A stretch of 64,000 nt of DNA from Sedimentitalea todarodis (lineage in GTDB: Bacteria > Pseudomonadota > Alphaproteobacteria > Rhodobacterales > Rhodobacteraceae). The notes below the pieces were generated by a model. It was not told the origin of the DNA and made no database searches. It was given only the letters and a program-made list of their open reading frames with translations. Shown in pieces: positions 1 through 7,574 of the stretch. Location: positions 124,001 through 188,000 of the forward strand of contig NZ_JASMWN010000002.1 in NCBI RefSeq assembly GCF_032595355.1, given 5' to 3'. The stretch's first letter is position 1, and each line of letters begins with the position of its first letter. The translations under genes were made by a program, and so were the position numbers.

Positions 1-314
1 AACAACACCATGACGGGTGGCGTATAGGTCGCGTCGAATTCATCACGGAATACCTGTGTCCAGACTTCTTCGGTGGTCGCGAGGACACGGGCCGCGAATT
101 CGGCTTCCTGTTCTTCCTGCGGGCTAGGTGTGTAGGGCTGGCTGCGGCTTGCAGGTTGCTGTGTCAGGAGCGGCGTGACATCGATACCGGCAAAATAGCC
201 AACCGCCAGCACCAGCAACAGGCCGACGCCACCGATTCCCCCAACCGCCTTGCCACGACTGCGACCGCGCCGGTCCTCGACATTCCGGCTGCTTTTTACA
301 CCACGCAAACGCAT
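1..314 (-). CDS. YpfJ-type neutral zinc metallopeptidase, 5' part only
   Basis: The reading frame runs off the left edge of the window, so only about 104 N-terminal residues are visible. It starts at ATG 314. The opening Met-Arg-Leu-Arg-Gly followed by Asn-Val-Glu-Asp-Arg-Arg-Gly is the conserved start of the YpfJ / KPN_02809 family of membrane-anchored putative neutral zinc metallopeptidases. A glycine-rich stretch and one hydrophobic segment (about residues 24-45) form the expected N-terminal anchor. The HExxH catalytic region lies outside the window, so activity cannot be judged. The gene is divergent from dnaX. The name rests on the N-terminal signature only. Confidence 0.75.
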   Translation of the reverse strand, partial: MRLRGVKSSRNVEDRRGRSRGKAVGGIGGVGLLLVLAVGYFAGIDVTPLLTQQPASRSQPYTPSPQEEQEAEFAARVLATTEEVWTQVFRDEFDATYTPPVMVL

Positions 315-681
315 TGTTGTCCCCCAACTCTACCCGTTATCGGTTTCATCCTAGCATTCGGTCAGGTGCAGCACAAAACCTGTCGTTGCCGACCAACCGC
401 CTCCTGCCAATTGTAAGTCATGTGCAATGCGGACGATCAAGCCGAGAGGCGCGCCAGATACAGCGAAGGCAAGATCGTGCTCGCCAATATTAGCATCCTC
501 GCCAGTTGGATGGAGCGCATCCGGGTGCATTTGGCCCGCAAGTCGTCTCTGGCACGTTTGAACCTGCATGGATCGCGAAAGCCGTTGCCTCGCTGTCGCG
601 GAGGCTCTGGCCTGTCAGCCATGGACGCCACCATCGCCGCCGTCTACCTTTCACCGAAATCCGAATCCGTTAGGACTGCTC
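315..681. other. Divergent intergenic region upstream of dnaX
   Basis: This 367-base stretch separates the metallopeptidase gene from dnaX and must hold both promoters. I looked for the small SRP RNA, which sits upstream of dnaX in some bacteria, and found no copy of its conserved apical core (the GGAAGG/AGCAGC elements) on either strand. A short GC-rich stem (587-606, arms GCCTCGC and GCGGAGGC with one bulge) lies about 75 bases before dnaX. Several open frames cross the region but none has a good ribosome binding site or recognisable protein. Confidence 0.5.
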
Positions 682-2430
682 ATGACCGAGACCGACGCCC
701 CCGCCTATCAGGTTCTGGCCCGCAAGTACCGGCCCGAGACCTTTGCCGATCTGGTCGGGCAGACTGCGATGGTGCGGACGCTGAAAAACGCCTTTGCCAC
801 TGACCGGATCGCGCAGGCGTTCATCATGACCGGCATTCGCGGCACCGGCAAAACCACGACGGCCCGGATCATAGCCAAGGGCATGAATTGCATCGGACCC
901 GACGGCACCAGTGGGCCGACGACGGAACCCTGTGGCACGTGCGAGCATTGCGTGGCGATCATGGAAGGCCGCCATGTGGACGTGATGGAAATGGACGCAG
1001 CCAGCCGTACCGGCGTCAACGACATTCGCGAAATCATCGACAGCGTGCGCTATCGCGCGGCCTCGGCCCGCTACAAGATCTATATCATCGACGAAGTTCA
1101 CATGCTGTCGACCAGCGCGTTCAACGCCTTGCTCAAGACGCTCGAGGAACCACCCGCGCATGTAAAGTTCATCTTTGCCACAACCGAGATCCGCAAGGTG
1201 CCGGTGACGGTTCTGTCGCGGTGCCAGCGGTTTGACCTGCGCCGGATCGAACCCGAAGACATGATCGCCCTGCTCAAGCGCATTGCCGCAAGCGAAGCCG
1301 CAGAGATCAGCGAGGATGCGCTGGCCTTGATCACCCGCGCGGCGGAAGGGTCAGCGCGCGATGCCACCTCGCTGCTGGATCAGGCGATCAGCCACGGGGC
1401 CGGCGAAACCACGGCAGAGCAGGTGCGCGCCATGCTGGGGCTGGCGGATCGGGGCCGGGTACTGGACCTTATGGACATGATCCTCAAGGGCGATGCCGCA
1501 GGGGCACTGACCGAGTTGGGCACACAGTATGCCGAAGGCGCGGATCCGCTGGCCGTACTGCGCGATTTGGCCGAGATCACCCATTGGGTGTCGGTGGTCA
1601 AGATCACGCCCGATGCGGCCGAGGATCCGACCGTATCGCCGGACGAGCGCGCCCGGGGAAGCGCGATGGCTAGCAACCTCTCGCTGAGAGTCTTGTCGCG
1701 GATGTGGCAGATGCTGCTGAAAGCGCTGGAGGAGGTCGCCGCCGCGCCCAATGCGATGATGGCGGCGGAAATGGCGATCATCCGGTTGACCCATGTGGCG
1801 GATCTGCCCAGCCCCGAGGAATTGATCCGCAAGCTGCAGAACAGCCCGCCACCTGCGCCCGGCGGCAATGGTGGCCTTGCGCAAGGCGCACGTTCGCCTG
1901 CGGCGGGCGGGGGGGCCTCGGCTGTCGCCTCGGCCCGCGTTGGTGGCGATGGCAGAGCACAGGTCGCACCGGCGGTGGCTCCGGACAATGCGCTTGCGCG
2001 ATTTCCGACGTTTGAGCATGTTGTCGAGTTGATCCGCGCGAACCGGGACGTGAAACTGCTGGTCGAACTGGAAACCTGTATCAGACTGATCAGCTATCAA
2101 CCGGGACGTATCGCGTTTTCACCCACCGAGACCGCACCAACCGATCTGGCGCAAAGACTGGGGGCACGATTGCAGGGCTGGACCGGCAACCGCTGGGCGA
2201 TCAGTGTAAGCGCCACCGGCGGCGCGCCTACGATCGCCGACGTTCGGGATGCAGCAGACAACGCGTTGCGGGAGGAGGCAGAGGCACATCCGCTGGTGCA
2301 GGCGGTGATGAGCCGCTTTCCCAAAGCGCGGATCACAGCGATTCGCACCCCAGAGCAGATGGCCGCCGCCGCCAGCGCCGAGGCATTGCCAGAAGTCGAG
2401 GATGAATGGGACCCCTTCGAAGAGCAGTGA
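682..2430 (+). CDS. dnaX: DNA polymerase III subunit gamma/tau
   Basis: The 582-residue protein is the clamp-loader ATPase that loads the beta sliding clamp during chromosome replication. It has a Walker A motif (GIRGTGKT, about residues 51-58), four zinc-ligand cysteines at 70, 84, 87 and 90, the IIDEVH Walker B region, and the Ser-Arg-Cys sensor motif. A Pro/Gly/Ala-rich linker at about residues 395-435 precedes the tau-specific C-terminal part. ATG 682 was chosen over an upstream in-frame ATG because it gives the normal start (Thr-Glu, then the LARKYRPETF motif) and follows an AGGA box. I saw no A-rich slippery heptamer, so a separate gamma form is not supported by sequence. Confidence 0.97.
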   Translation: MTETDAPAYQVLARKYRPETFADLVGQTAMVRTLKNAFATDRIAQAFIMTGIRGTGKTTTARIIAKGMNCIGPDGTSGPTTEPCGTCEHCVAIMEGRHVDVMEMDAASRTGVNDIREIIDSVRYRAASARYKIYIIDEVHMLSTSAFNALLKTLEEPPAHVKFIFATTEIRKVPVTVLSRCQRFDLRRIEPEDMIALLKRIAASEAAEISEDALALITRAAEGSARDATSLLDQAISHGAGETTAEQVRAMLGLADRGRVLDLMDMILKGDAAGALTELGTQYAEGADPLAVLRDLAEITHWVSVVKITPDAAEDPTVSPDERARGSAMASNLSLRVLSRMWQMLLKALEEVAAAPNAMMAAEMAIIRLTHVADLPSPEELIRKLQNSPPPAPGGNGGLAQGARSPAAGGGASAVASARVGGDGRAQVAPAVAPDNALARFPTFEHVVELIRANRDVKLLVELETCIRLISYQPGRIAFSPTETAPTDLAQRLGARLQGWTGNRWAISVSATGGAPTIADVRDAADNALREEAEAHPLVQAVMSRFPKARITAIRTPEQMAAAASAEALPEVEDEWDPFEEQ

Positions 2431-2813
2431 TCGTCCTGCTGGCGACAGCCACCCCCGCGCTGGCAGAGGTCTGTGACAAGGAACGTCCCGGATGGACACC
2501 GGCAGATGGCCCCGCCACCGGCCTCGACGAGGTGGTGTTTCATGCCACTTCGCTACCGGGTCTTGGCATCCTTGGGGCGCTGACCCTGGCACTGCTGGTT
2601 GGCGGTCGACTTTACTGGACGTTGAGCGCCCTGTTCTCCGGGGTGATCGCGCTGGCTCTCTGGACAACGCACTCTGCCCCCGATGATATCACCCTCGCCG
2701 CGATCGCCGAAGGCTGCGTCGGGCCAAAGAGCCTGTCGATTGGGTTTTTGGCCGCGATTTTCGTTGTCGCGCTACTGGGGCTGACGCGCAACTCTTCACG
2801 TCGAACAGACTGA
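2406..2813 (+). CDS. Small exported or membrane protein of unknown function
   Basis: A 135-residue protein starts inside the last 25 bases of dnaX in another frame, with a GAGG box six bases before ATG 2406, so it is probably translationally coupled. It has an N-terminal signal peptide (arginines, a hydrophobic run, then Ala-Leu-Ala before Glu-Val-Cys) and three further hydrophobic segments at about residues 50-70, 72-88 and 110-128. A Cys in the first mature residues and another near residue 103 could form a disulfide. I do not recognise a family. Its place between dnaX and ybaB suggests co-transcription rather than a replication role. Confidence 0.7.
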   Translation: MGPLRRAVIVLLATATPALAEVCDKERPGWTPADGPATGLDEVVFHATSLPGLGILGALTLALLVGGRLYWTLSALFSGVIALALWTTHSAPDDITLAAIAEGCVGPKSLSIGFLAAIFVVALLGLTRNSSRRTD

Positions 2814-2878
2814 ACCTTGCCCCCGGGAGGTCGCGCCCGTATCTAGAGGGCAACACGGACACCCACAGGAGACACCAC

Positions 2879-3223
2879 ATGCTCAAAGGACTCGGCGGAC
2901 TAGGCGATATGGCCAAGATGATGAAAGCCGCACAGGAAATGCAGACCAAGATGACACAGTTGCAGGAAGACATGCACAGTCAGATGGTAACAGGAGTATC
3001 CGGCGCCGGTCTGGTCAAGGCGACCTGCTCCTGCAAAGGCGAGCTGAAAACACTGGATATCGATCCGTCGATCTTTAACAGCGACGACAAAGAAGTTGTC
3101 GAGGATCTGATCCTGGCCGCGATCAAGGATGCGCAGCAAAAAGCCAGCGACAAGGCTCAGGAAGAGATGGGCAAGCTGACGGAAGGCATGGGTCTGCCCA
3201 AGGACATGAAACTGCCGTTCTAG
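2879..3223 (+). CDS. YbaB/EbfC family nucleoid-associated protein
   Basis: The 114-residue protein has the short, charged, helix-strand-helix make-up of YbaB/EbfC: a Lys/Met-rich N-terminal helix (GLGDMAKMMKAAQEMQ), a central beta region with the typical GLVKA strand, and a C-terminal helix ending in GMGLPKDMKLPF. Members bind DNA as tweezer-shaped dimers and are commonly encoded between dnaX and recR, as here. An AGGAGA box lies seven bases upstream of ATG 2879. Confidence 0.95.
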   Translation: MLKGLGGLGDMAKMMKAAQEMQTKMTQLQEDMHSQMVTGVSGAGLVKATCSCKGELKTLDIDPSIFNSDDKEVVEDLILAAIKDAQQKASDKAQEEMGKLTEGMGLPKDMKLPF

Positions 3224-3226
3224 ATC

Positions 3227-3243
3227 GAACCCCTTGCGGGTTC
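3227..3243 (+). terminator. Short hairpin after ybaB
   Basis: GAACCC and GGGTTC pair around a five-base CTTGC loop directly after the ybaB stop codon. No T tract follows, so it may be only an mRNA-stabilising or attenuating stem. A much longer palindrome begins five bases further on. Confidence 0.4.
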
Positions 3244-3247
3244 GAGC

Positions 3248-3292
3248 GGCATGTCAAAGCAGGAAATCCTTGATTTCCTGCTTTGACATGCC
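3248..3292. repeat. Perfect 21-bp-arm palindrome between ybaB and recR
   Basis: The arms at 3248-3268 and 3272-3292 are exact reverse complements separated by the three bases CTT. The left arm reads GGCATGTCAAAGCAGGAAAT plus C. As RNA it would form a very stable hairpin between ybaB and recR. It has no T tract and is moderately GC-rich, unlike a classic terminator. A mobile or REP-like intergenic palindrome is the likeliest explanation. I saw no second copy in the window. Confidence 0.85.
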
Positions 3293-3335
3293 TCTGGATC
3301 GTCCGCTCCCTGCCCCTGCCCCGGACCCACGCCCC

Positions 3336-3929
3336 ATGTCCAGCACCAAAGACATCGACGACCTGATCGAGCTGATGGCCAAACTGCCCGGCCTGGGGCC
3401 TCGGTCGGCGCGGCGGGCAGTTCTGCACCTGATCCGCAAGCGGGCGTTGCTTTTGACGCCATTGGCGGACTGCTTGCAGATCGTTGCCGAGACGGCGCGG
3501 GAATGCCTCAACTGTGGCAACGTCGGCACGACCGATATCTGTGATATCTGCACGGCAGAAAAACGCGCGACCGGAGAGTTATGCGTGGTCGAGGATGTCG
3601 CCGACCTGTGGGCGATGGAGCGGTCCGGAGTATTCAAGGGGCGGTATCATGTGCTGGGCGGCACTTTGTCTGCGCTGGACGCCATCGGGCCCGAGCAGTT
3701 GCGCATTCCGCGTCTGATTGATCGGGTTGCCAGCGAAGGCATCACCGAGGTCATCCTTGCGCTGAATGCCACCATCGACGGGCAGACCACGGCGCATTAC
3801 ATCGCCGACGAGTTGGATGGGCAGGTGCGCCTGACCTCGCTGGCACAGGGCGTTCCGATTGGTGGCGAATTGGACTATCTGGATGACGGCACGATCATGG
3901 CCGCGATGACCGCTCGCAAGGACCTTTAG
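3336..3929 (+). CDS. recR: Recombination mediator RecR
   Basis: The 198-residue protein is RecR, which with RecO/RecF loads RecA onto SSB-coated single-stranded DNA in gap repair. It has the N-terminal helix-hairpin-helix (LPGLGPRSARRAVLHL), the four-cysteine zinc finger (Cys-Leu-Asn-Cys ... Cys-Asp-Ile-Cys), and the Toprim domain opening with Leu-Cys-Val-Val-Glu and containing the GGTLSALDAIGPEQL loop. ATG 3336 gives the usual length; an in-frame ATG at 3288 lies in the right arm of the palindrome and would add a Pro-rich tail untypical of the family. Third gene of the dnaX-ybaB-recR set. Confidence 0.96.
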   Translation: MSSTKDIDDLIELMAKLPGLGPRSARRAVLHLIRKRALLLTPLADCLQIVAETARECLNCGNVGTTDICDICTAEKRATGELCVVEDVADLWAMERSGVFKGRYHVLGGTLSALDAIGPEQLRIPRLIDRVASEGITEVILALNATIDGQTTAHYIADELDGQVRLTSLAQGVPIGGELDYLDDGTIMAAMTARKDL

Positions 3930-3950
3930 GGTCCAGCCCCTCCGCATTCG

Positions 3951-5186
3951 TCAGCATGGCAACCAGCCTGCGGCAACATCCGCCACGACCCGCGGTTCCA
4001 ATGCGGCAATGATACCGCGCAGTTCCGCGAGGCCCTTCAAGCGTCCGATGGAAGGATAACCCGGCTGTGCCCGGCGCCCGAGATCATCCAATATGTCCTG
4101 CCCATGATCCGGACGGAACGGGATCGACCAGTCGGCACGACCTGCGGCCTTGCGGCGCGCCTCTTCTTTCAGTGCCGCTTCCACCACCGCGACCATATCG
4201 GTATCGCCTCCAAGATGTTCGGCCTCATAGAACGAGCCGCGCAGGTTTGCGGACTCTCGCTTGACGTTTCGCAAATGCAGGAAGTGGACCCGTTCGCCAA
4301 GACGCTCCATCATGCCGGGCAGATCATTGTCGGGACGTGCCCCGAGTGAACCCGTGCAAAGGGTGATCCCGCTGGCAGGAACGTCCACCGCATCCATCAC
4401 CGCCTTATAATGTGCTTCGGTCGACATGACCCGCGGCAGGCCCAAGAGCGGGAATGGCGGATCGTCGGGATGACAGCAGAGGCGCAGGCCCAGGTCCTGC
4501 GCAAGCGGCACCACCTCGGACAGGAAGTCGATCAGGTGTTGACGAAGCGTCTCTTCACCCATCTTGGCGTATTCGGAAAGATGCGCGCGCACGTCCTCAA
4601 GGCTGAATGTCTCAGCAGCGCCCGGAAGCCCGAATACGATGTTAGCGGTCAGTATCTCGATATCCGCCCCGGACATTTCCGCATGGCGGCGCGCGGCGAC
4701 GTCCTGCAGCGCGTCGTCATAGTCTGATGCTGCCCCCGAGCGTTTCAGCACATGCAGATCAAAGGCGGCGAAATCGATCAGATCAAACCGCATGCAGGTC
4801 GCCCCGTTCGGCAGACGCCAGCCAAGGTCTGTGCGGGTCCAGTCAAGAACCGGCATGAAGTTGTAGCAGATGACTTCGATCCCGGCCTTGGCAAGGTTCC
4901 TCATGCTCTGCTTGTAGGTGTCGATATGCGCGCGCCAGTCGCCCTGCTGCTTCTTGATGTCCTCGCTGACCGGCAGGCTCTCGACAACCGACCAGACGAG
5001 GCCCGAAGGCCGGCCATCCGGCATGGTCGCGACCTCGGCCTGCCGCCTGGCGATCTCCTCGCTTGACCAAGTATCGCCCGATGGCACGTGGTGCAGCGCG
5101 GTGACAATTCCGGTTGCACCGGCTTGCGCGACATCGGCAATGCTCACGCGGTCCTGCGGTCCGAACCATCGCCAGGTTTGCTCCAT
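3951..5186 (-). CDS. uxuA: D-mannonate dehydratase
   Basis: The 411-residue enzyme dehydrates D-mannonate to 2-keto-3-deoxy-D-gluconate in hexuronate catabolism. Family hallmarks are CCHPDDPP (metal-binding His), CTGSLGARPDND, FLHLRNVKRE and RPDHGQDILDD near the C terminus. The start at ATG 5186 follows a strong GGAGGA box and gives the usual Met-Glu-Gln-Thr-Trp-Arg-Trp-Phe-Gly; an upstream in-frame start (5234) lacks a good box. The gene diverges from a GntR/FCD regulator and TRAP transporter genes that probably supply its substrate. Confidence 0.96.
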   Translation of the reverse strand: MEQTWRWFGPQDRVSIADVAQAGATGIVTALHHVPSGDTWSSEEIARRQAEVATMPDGRPSGLVWSVVESLPVSEDIKKQQGDWRAHIDTYKQSMRNLAKAGIEVICYNFMPVLDWTRTDLGWRLPNGATCMRFDLIDFAAFDLHVLKRSGAASDYDDALQDVAARRHAEMSGADIEILTANIVFGLPGAAETFSLEDVRAHLSEYAKMGEETLRQHLIDFLSEVVPLAQDLGLRLCCHPDDPPFPLLGLPRVMSTEAHYKAVMDAVDVPASGITLCTGSLGARPDNDLPGMMERLGERVHFLHLRNVKRESANLRGSFYEAEHLGGDTDMVAVVEAALKEEARRKAAGRADWSIPFRPDHGQDILDDLGRRAQPGYPSIGRLKGLAELRGIIAALEPRVVADVAAGWLPC

Positions 5187-5242
5187 GTCTTCCTCCGACC
5201 TACGATTTGGGGAAAGACTAGCATCAATCGTCATTGCTGACT

Positions 5243-5263
5243 AGTATGGAAGTATGGTAACTT
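5243..5263. promoter_or_regulatory. Candidate operator between uxuA and the GntR gene
   Basis: The 99-base divergent gap contains a tandem AGTATGG (5243-5249 and 5251-5257) and, overlapping it, the small inverted repeat AAGT-N6-ACTT (5250-5263). A GntR/FCD regulator commonly binds between itself and the divergent genes it controls, so this is the best operator candidate. Similarity to a published FCD operator is not claimed. Confidence 0.4.
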
Positions 5264-5285
5264 ACTCTAGGGAGAACGTCGAATC

Positions 5286-6032
5286 GTGAAAACAGAGCAA
5301 AATTCGACGTGGACGCTCGACCTCGCGGCGTCGATCACACCACAGATCACCCGCATCCTGCGCGAGCGCATCATTCAGAATGACCTGAAGCCCGGCGATC
5401 AGATTTCGGAATCCGAATTGGCGCGCGGCTATGATGTCAGCCGGCAGCCCGTTCGCGAGGCGTTTATCAAGCTCGCCGATCAGGGCCTTGTCGAGATCCG
5501 GCCTCAGCGTGGCACCATCGTCACCCGTATCGGATATTTCGCCGTTCTGGACGCGCGGTTCCTGCGCGAAGCCATAGAGGCCGATATCGCCAAGATACTT
5601 GCCACTGACCCGAACGCCGCGCCGATCGCAGACCTTCGCCAGCAGCTTACTAGGCAAGTGACCATTGGTCGTGATGACCCGACCGCGTTCATGCAGCTGG
5701 ACGAGACCTTTCACCGCACACTTGCGCAGGCCGCCGGAAAGGCGGGTGCCTGGAAGCAGATAGAGGGTCTGAAATCGCAGATGGACAGGGTTCGGTATCT
5801 GTCTCTCGGCGAAATCCGGGTGGACAAGCTCATTGAACAGCACCGCGCAGTGGTCGACAGGATCGAAGCCGGTGATATCGCCGGTGCCAATTCCGCCATT
5901 CGCTTTCACCTGCGCGAAGTGCTGAACGATCTGCCTCAGATCATCCAGGGCAACCAACAGTTTTTCGATCTGCCGGACGGGGACATGCCCCCGCCGGTCA
6001 ATGCACCGATCCAAGGAGGAAACATCGCATGA
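5286..6032 (+). CDS. GntR-family (FadR/FCD) transcriptional regulator
   Basis: The 248-residue protein has an N-terminal GntR winged helix (about residues 20-85, with GDQISESELARGYDVSRQPV and the wing GLVEIRPQRGTIV) and an all-helical C-terminal FCD ligand-binding domain (about 95-230). Such proteins usually repress neighbouring catabolic genes until a pathway intermediate binds; mannonate or a related sugar acid would fit here. Translation starts at GTG 5286. The gene ends in an ATGA overlap with dctP, and its last codons hold dctP's ribosome binding site (AAGGAGG), so regulator and transporter are co-transcribed. Confidence 0.92.
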   Translation: MKTEQNSTWTLDLAASITPQITRILRERIIQNDLKPGDQISESELARGYDVSRQPVREAFIKLADQGLVEIRPQRGTIVTRIGYFAVLDARFLREAIEADIAKILATDPNAAPIADLRQQLTRQVTIGRDDPTAFMQLDETFHRTLAQAAGKAGAWKQIEGLKSQMDRVRYLSLGEIRVDKLIEQHRAVVDRIEAGDIAGANSAIRFHLREVLNDLPQIIQGNQQFFDLPDGDMPPPVNAPIQGGNIA

Positions 6033-7000
6033 ATTCCAATTTCAAACTCACCGCGCTCGCCGCAGCCGTCACAGCGCTGGTCGCAGGGCCGCTCTCGGCA
6101 CAGGACATGACGCTCAAACTGGGCCATCTGGCGAATGAAGATAACTCCTGGCACTTGGCTTCGGTCAAGTTCGGCGAAGAACTTGCGGCGCTGACCGATG
6201 GCCGGATCGTCGTAGAAGTCTTTCCCAACGAGTCGCTGGGCAAGGAGATTGACCTGATCAACGGCATGCAGCTGGGTACGGTCGACATGACCATCACTGG
6301 CGAAAGCCTGCAGAACTGGGCGCCCAAGGCGGCGTTGCTGGCGGTTCCCTATGCGTTCAAGACCATTGACGACATGGACGCCTTTGCCTCCGGCCCGATC
6401 GGCGATGAGATCAGCCAGCAGATCATCGAAAACGTGCAAATCCGCCCCATCGCCTATTTCGCACGGGGCGCGCGCGACCTGACCAGCAACCGCCCGATCA
6501 CCAGCCCGGCGGATCTGGATGGGCTGAAAATGCGCGTTCCGAACGTGCCGCTGTTTGTGGATGTCTGGAAGGCGCTTGGCGCGAACCCCGGTCCGATGGC
6601 GTTCTCGGAGGTCTTTACCTCGTTGCAGAACGGCACGATCGAGGCACAGGAGAATCCGCTGGCGCTGATCCGTTCGGCGAGCTTCTATGAAGTTCAGAGC
6701 CATGTGAACCTGACCGACCACGTGCGGTCGTGGATCTATCTGACCATTGCCGAATCCACCTGGGCCAAGCTTTCGGATGATGACAAGGCCGCCGTGCTGG
6801 AAGCTGCGGCACGTGCGCAGGCCTATGAACGCGAAGTGTTCGAAAAGAGCCTCGCAGATGATCGCGCCTTTCTCGAGGAAAAGGGCATGACGTTTGTAGA
6901 CGTTGACGCCGCCGCCTTTCAGAGCGCAGCCAAGGAAGCTGTTCTGGCCAACGTCAATGACGAGATCAAGCCGGTCGTCGAAGACCTGTTCTCGCAGTAG
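6029..7000 (+). CDS. dctP: TRAP transporter substrate-binding protein
   Basis: A 323-residue periplasmic binding protein of the DctP family. It has a cleavable signal peptide (hydrophobic residues 8-22, predicted cleavage after Ser-Ala near residue 24). The body shows the family pattern: LKLGHLANEDNSWH, the FPNESLGKEIDLI loop, and LKMRVPNVPLFVDVWKALGANP with the arginine that usually clamps a substrate carboxylate. It delivers solute to the DctQ/DctM pair encoded next. Linkage to uxuA and a sugar-acid dehydrogenase suggests an aldonate or hexuronate ligand; sequence alone does not settle which. Confidence 0.93.
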   Translation: MNSNFKLTALAAAVTALVAGPLSAQDMTLKLGHLANEDNSWHLASVKFGEELAALTDGRIVVEVFPNESLGKEIDLINGMQLGTVDMTITGESLQNWAPKAALLAVPYAFKTIDDMDAFASGPIGDEISQQIIENVQIRPIAYFARGARDLTSNRPITSPADLDGLKMRVPNVPLFVDVWKALGANPGPMAFSEVFTSLQNGTIEAQENPLALIRSASFYEVQSHVNLTDHVRSWIYLTIAESTWAKLSDDDKAAVLEAAARAQAYEREVFEKSLADDRAFLEEKGMTFVDVDAAAFQSAAKEAVLANVNDEIKPVVEDLFSQ

Positions 7001-7066
7001 CCAGGCCAAAAAAGACCAGGCCGGCATCGTGAATTCCCGGTGCCGGCAAACCAAGAGGGAACGCAG

Positions 7067-7570
7067 TTGGGATATTCTGAAAGACTGATCCACGCCGTGG
7101 TCTTGCTGGCGCGCGTCGGCGCCGGATTGGCCTTTGCGGTATTGATGGGGGCGGTTTTGATCCAGGTCGCCGGACGGTTGACAGGGTACTCTCCCGTCTG
7201 GACCGAGGAACTGACCCGCTATGCGTTGCTCTACATGATCGCCTTGGGCGCGGGGCTCGCCTTCCGCACCGGCGATCTGGTCAATGTCGACGTGATCAGC
7301 GAATCCCTGCCGGGTCAACTTCCCCGCCTTCTTCGTCTTTTCGCGGCGCTCTGCACCGCAGGTCTCGCCGCGTACCTGCTGCCCCACGCCTGGAAATACG
7401 TGGCTATCGGCAAAATGCAGACAGCCCCTGCCCTCGGGATCCGGATGGATTTCGTGCACTTTACCGTTTGGTTGATGCTGGCCGGGTTGGCGTTGTTCGG
7501 TACGGTGCGGGTCGTCGGGATGCTCTTTGGCATCGAAAACGGAAAACCCGGAACCTCCGAAGAGGACTAG
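7067..7570 (+). CDS. dctQ: TRAP transporter small membrane subunit
   Basis: About 167 residues with four hydrophobic segments, the normal build of the DctQ subunit that bridges the binding protein and the large DctM channel. The conserved Trp-Thr-Glu-Glu motif after the second segment (PVWTEELTRYALLYM) is present. TTG 7067 is preferred because AAGAGGGA lies about eight bases before it; GTG 7040 would add nine residues but has no clear box. It sits between dctP and dctM in a tight operon. Confidence 0.9.
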   Translation: MGYSERLIHAVVLLARVGAGLAFAVLMGAVLIQVAGRLTGYSPVWTEELTRYALLYMIALGAGLAFRTGDLVNVDVISESLPGQLPRLLRLFAALCTAGLAAYLLPHAWKYVAIGKMQTAPALGIRMDFVHFTVWLMLAGLALFGTVRVVGMLFGIENGKPGTSEED

Positions 7571-7574
7571 GCCG

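Noticed and set aside
315..681. Possible small SRP RNA upstream of dnaX
   Set aside because: Its conserved core elements were not found on either strand; only a short GC-rich stem is visible.
682..2430. Programmed frameshift producing a gamma form of DnaX
   Set aside because: No A-rich slippery heptamer with a following stem was seen in the linker region.
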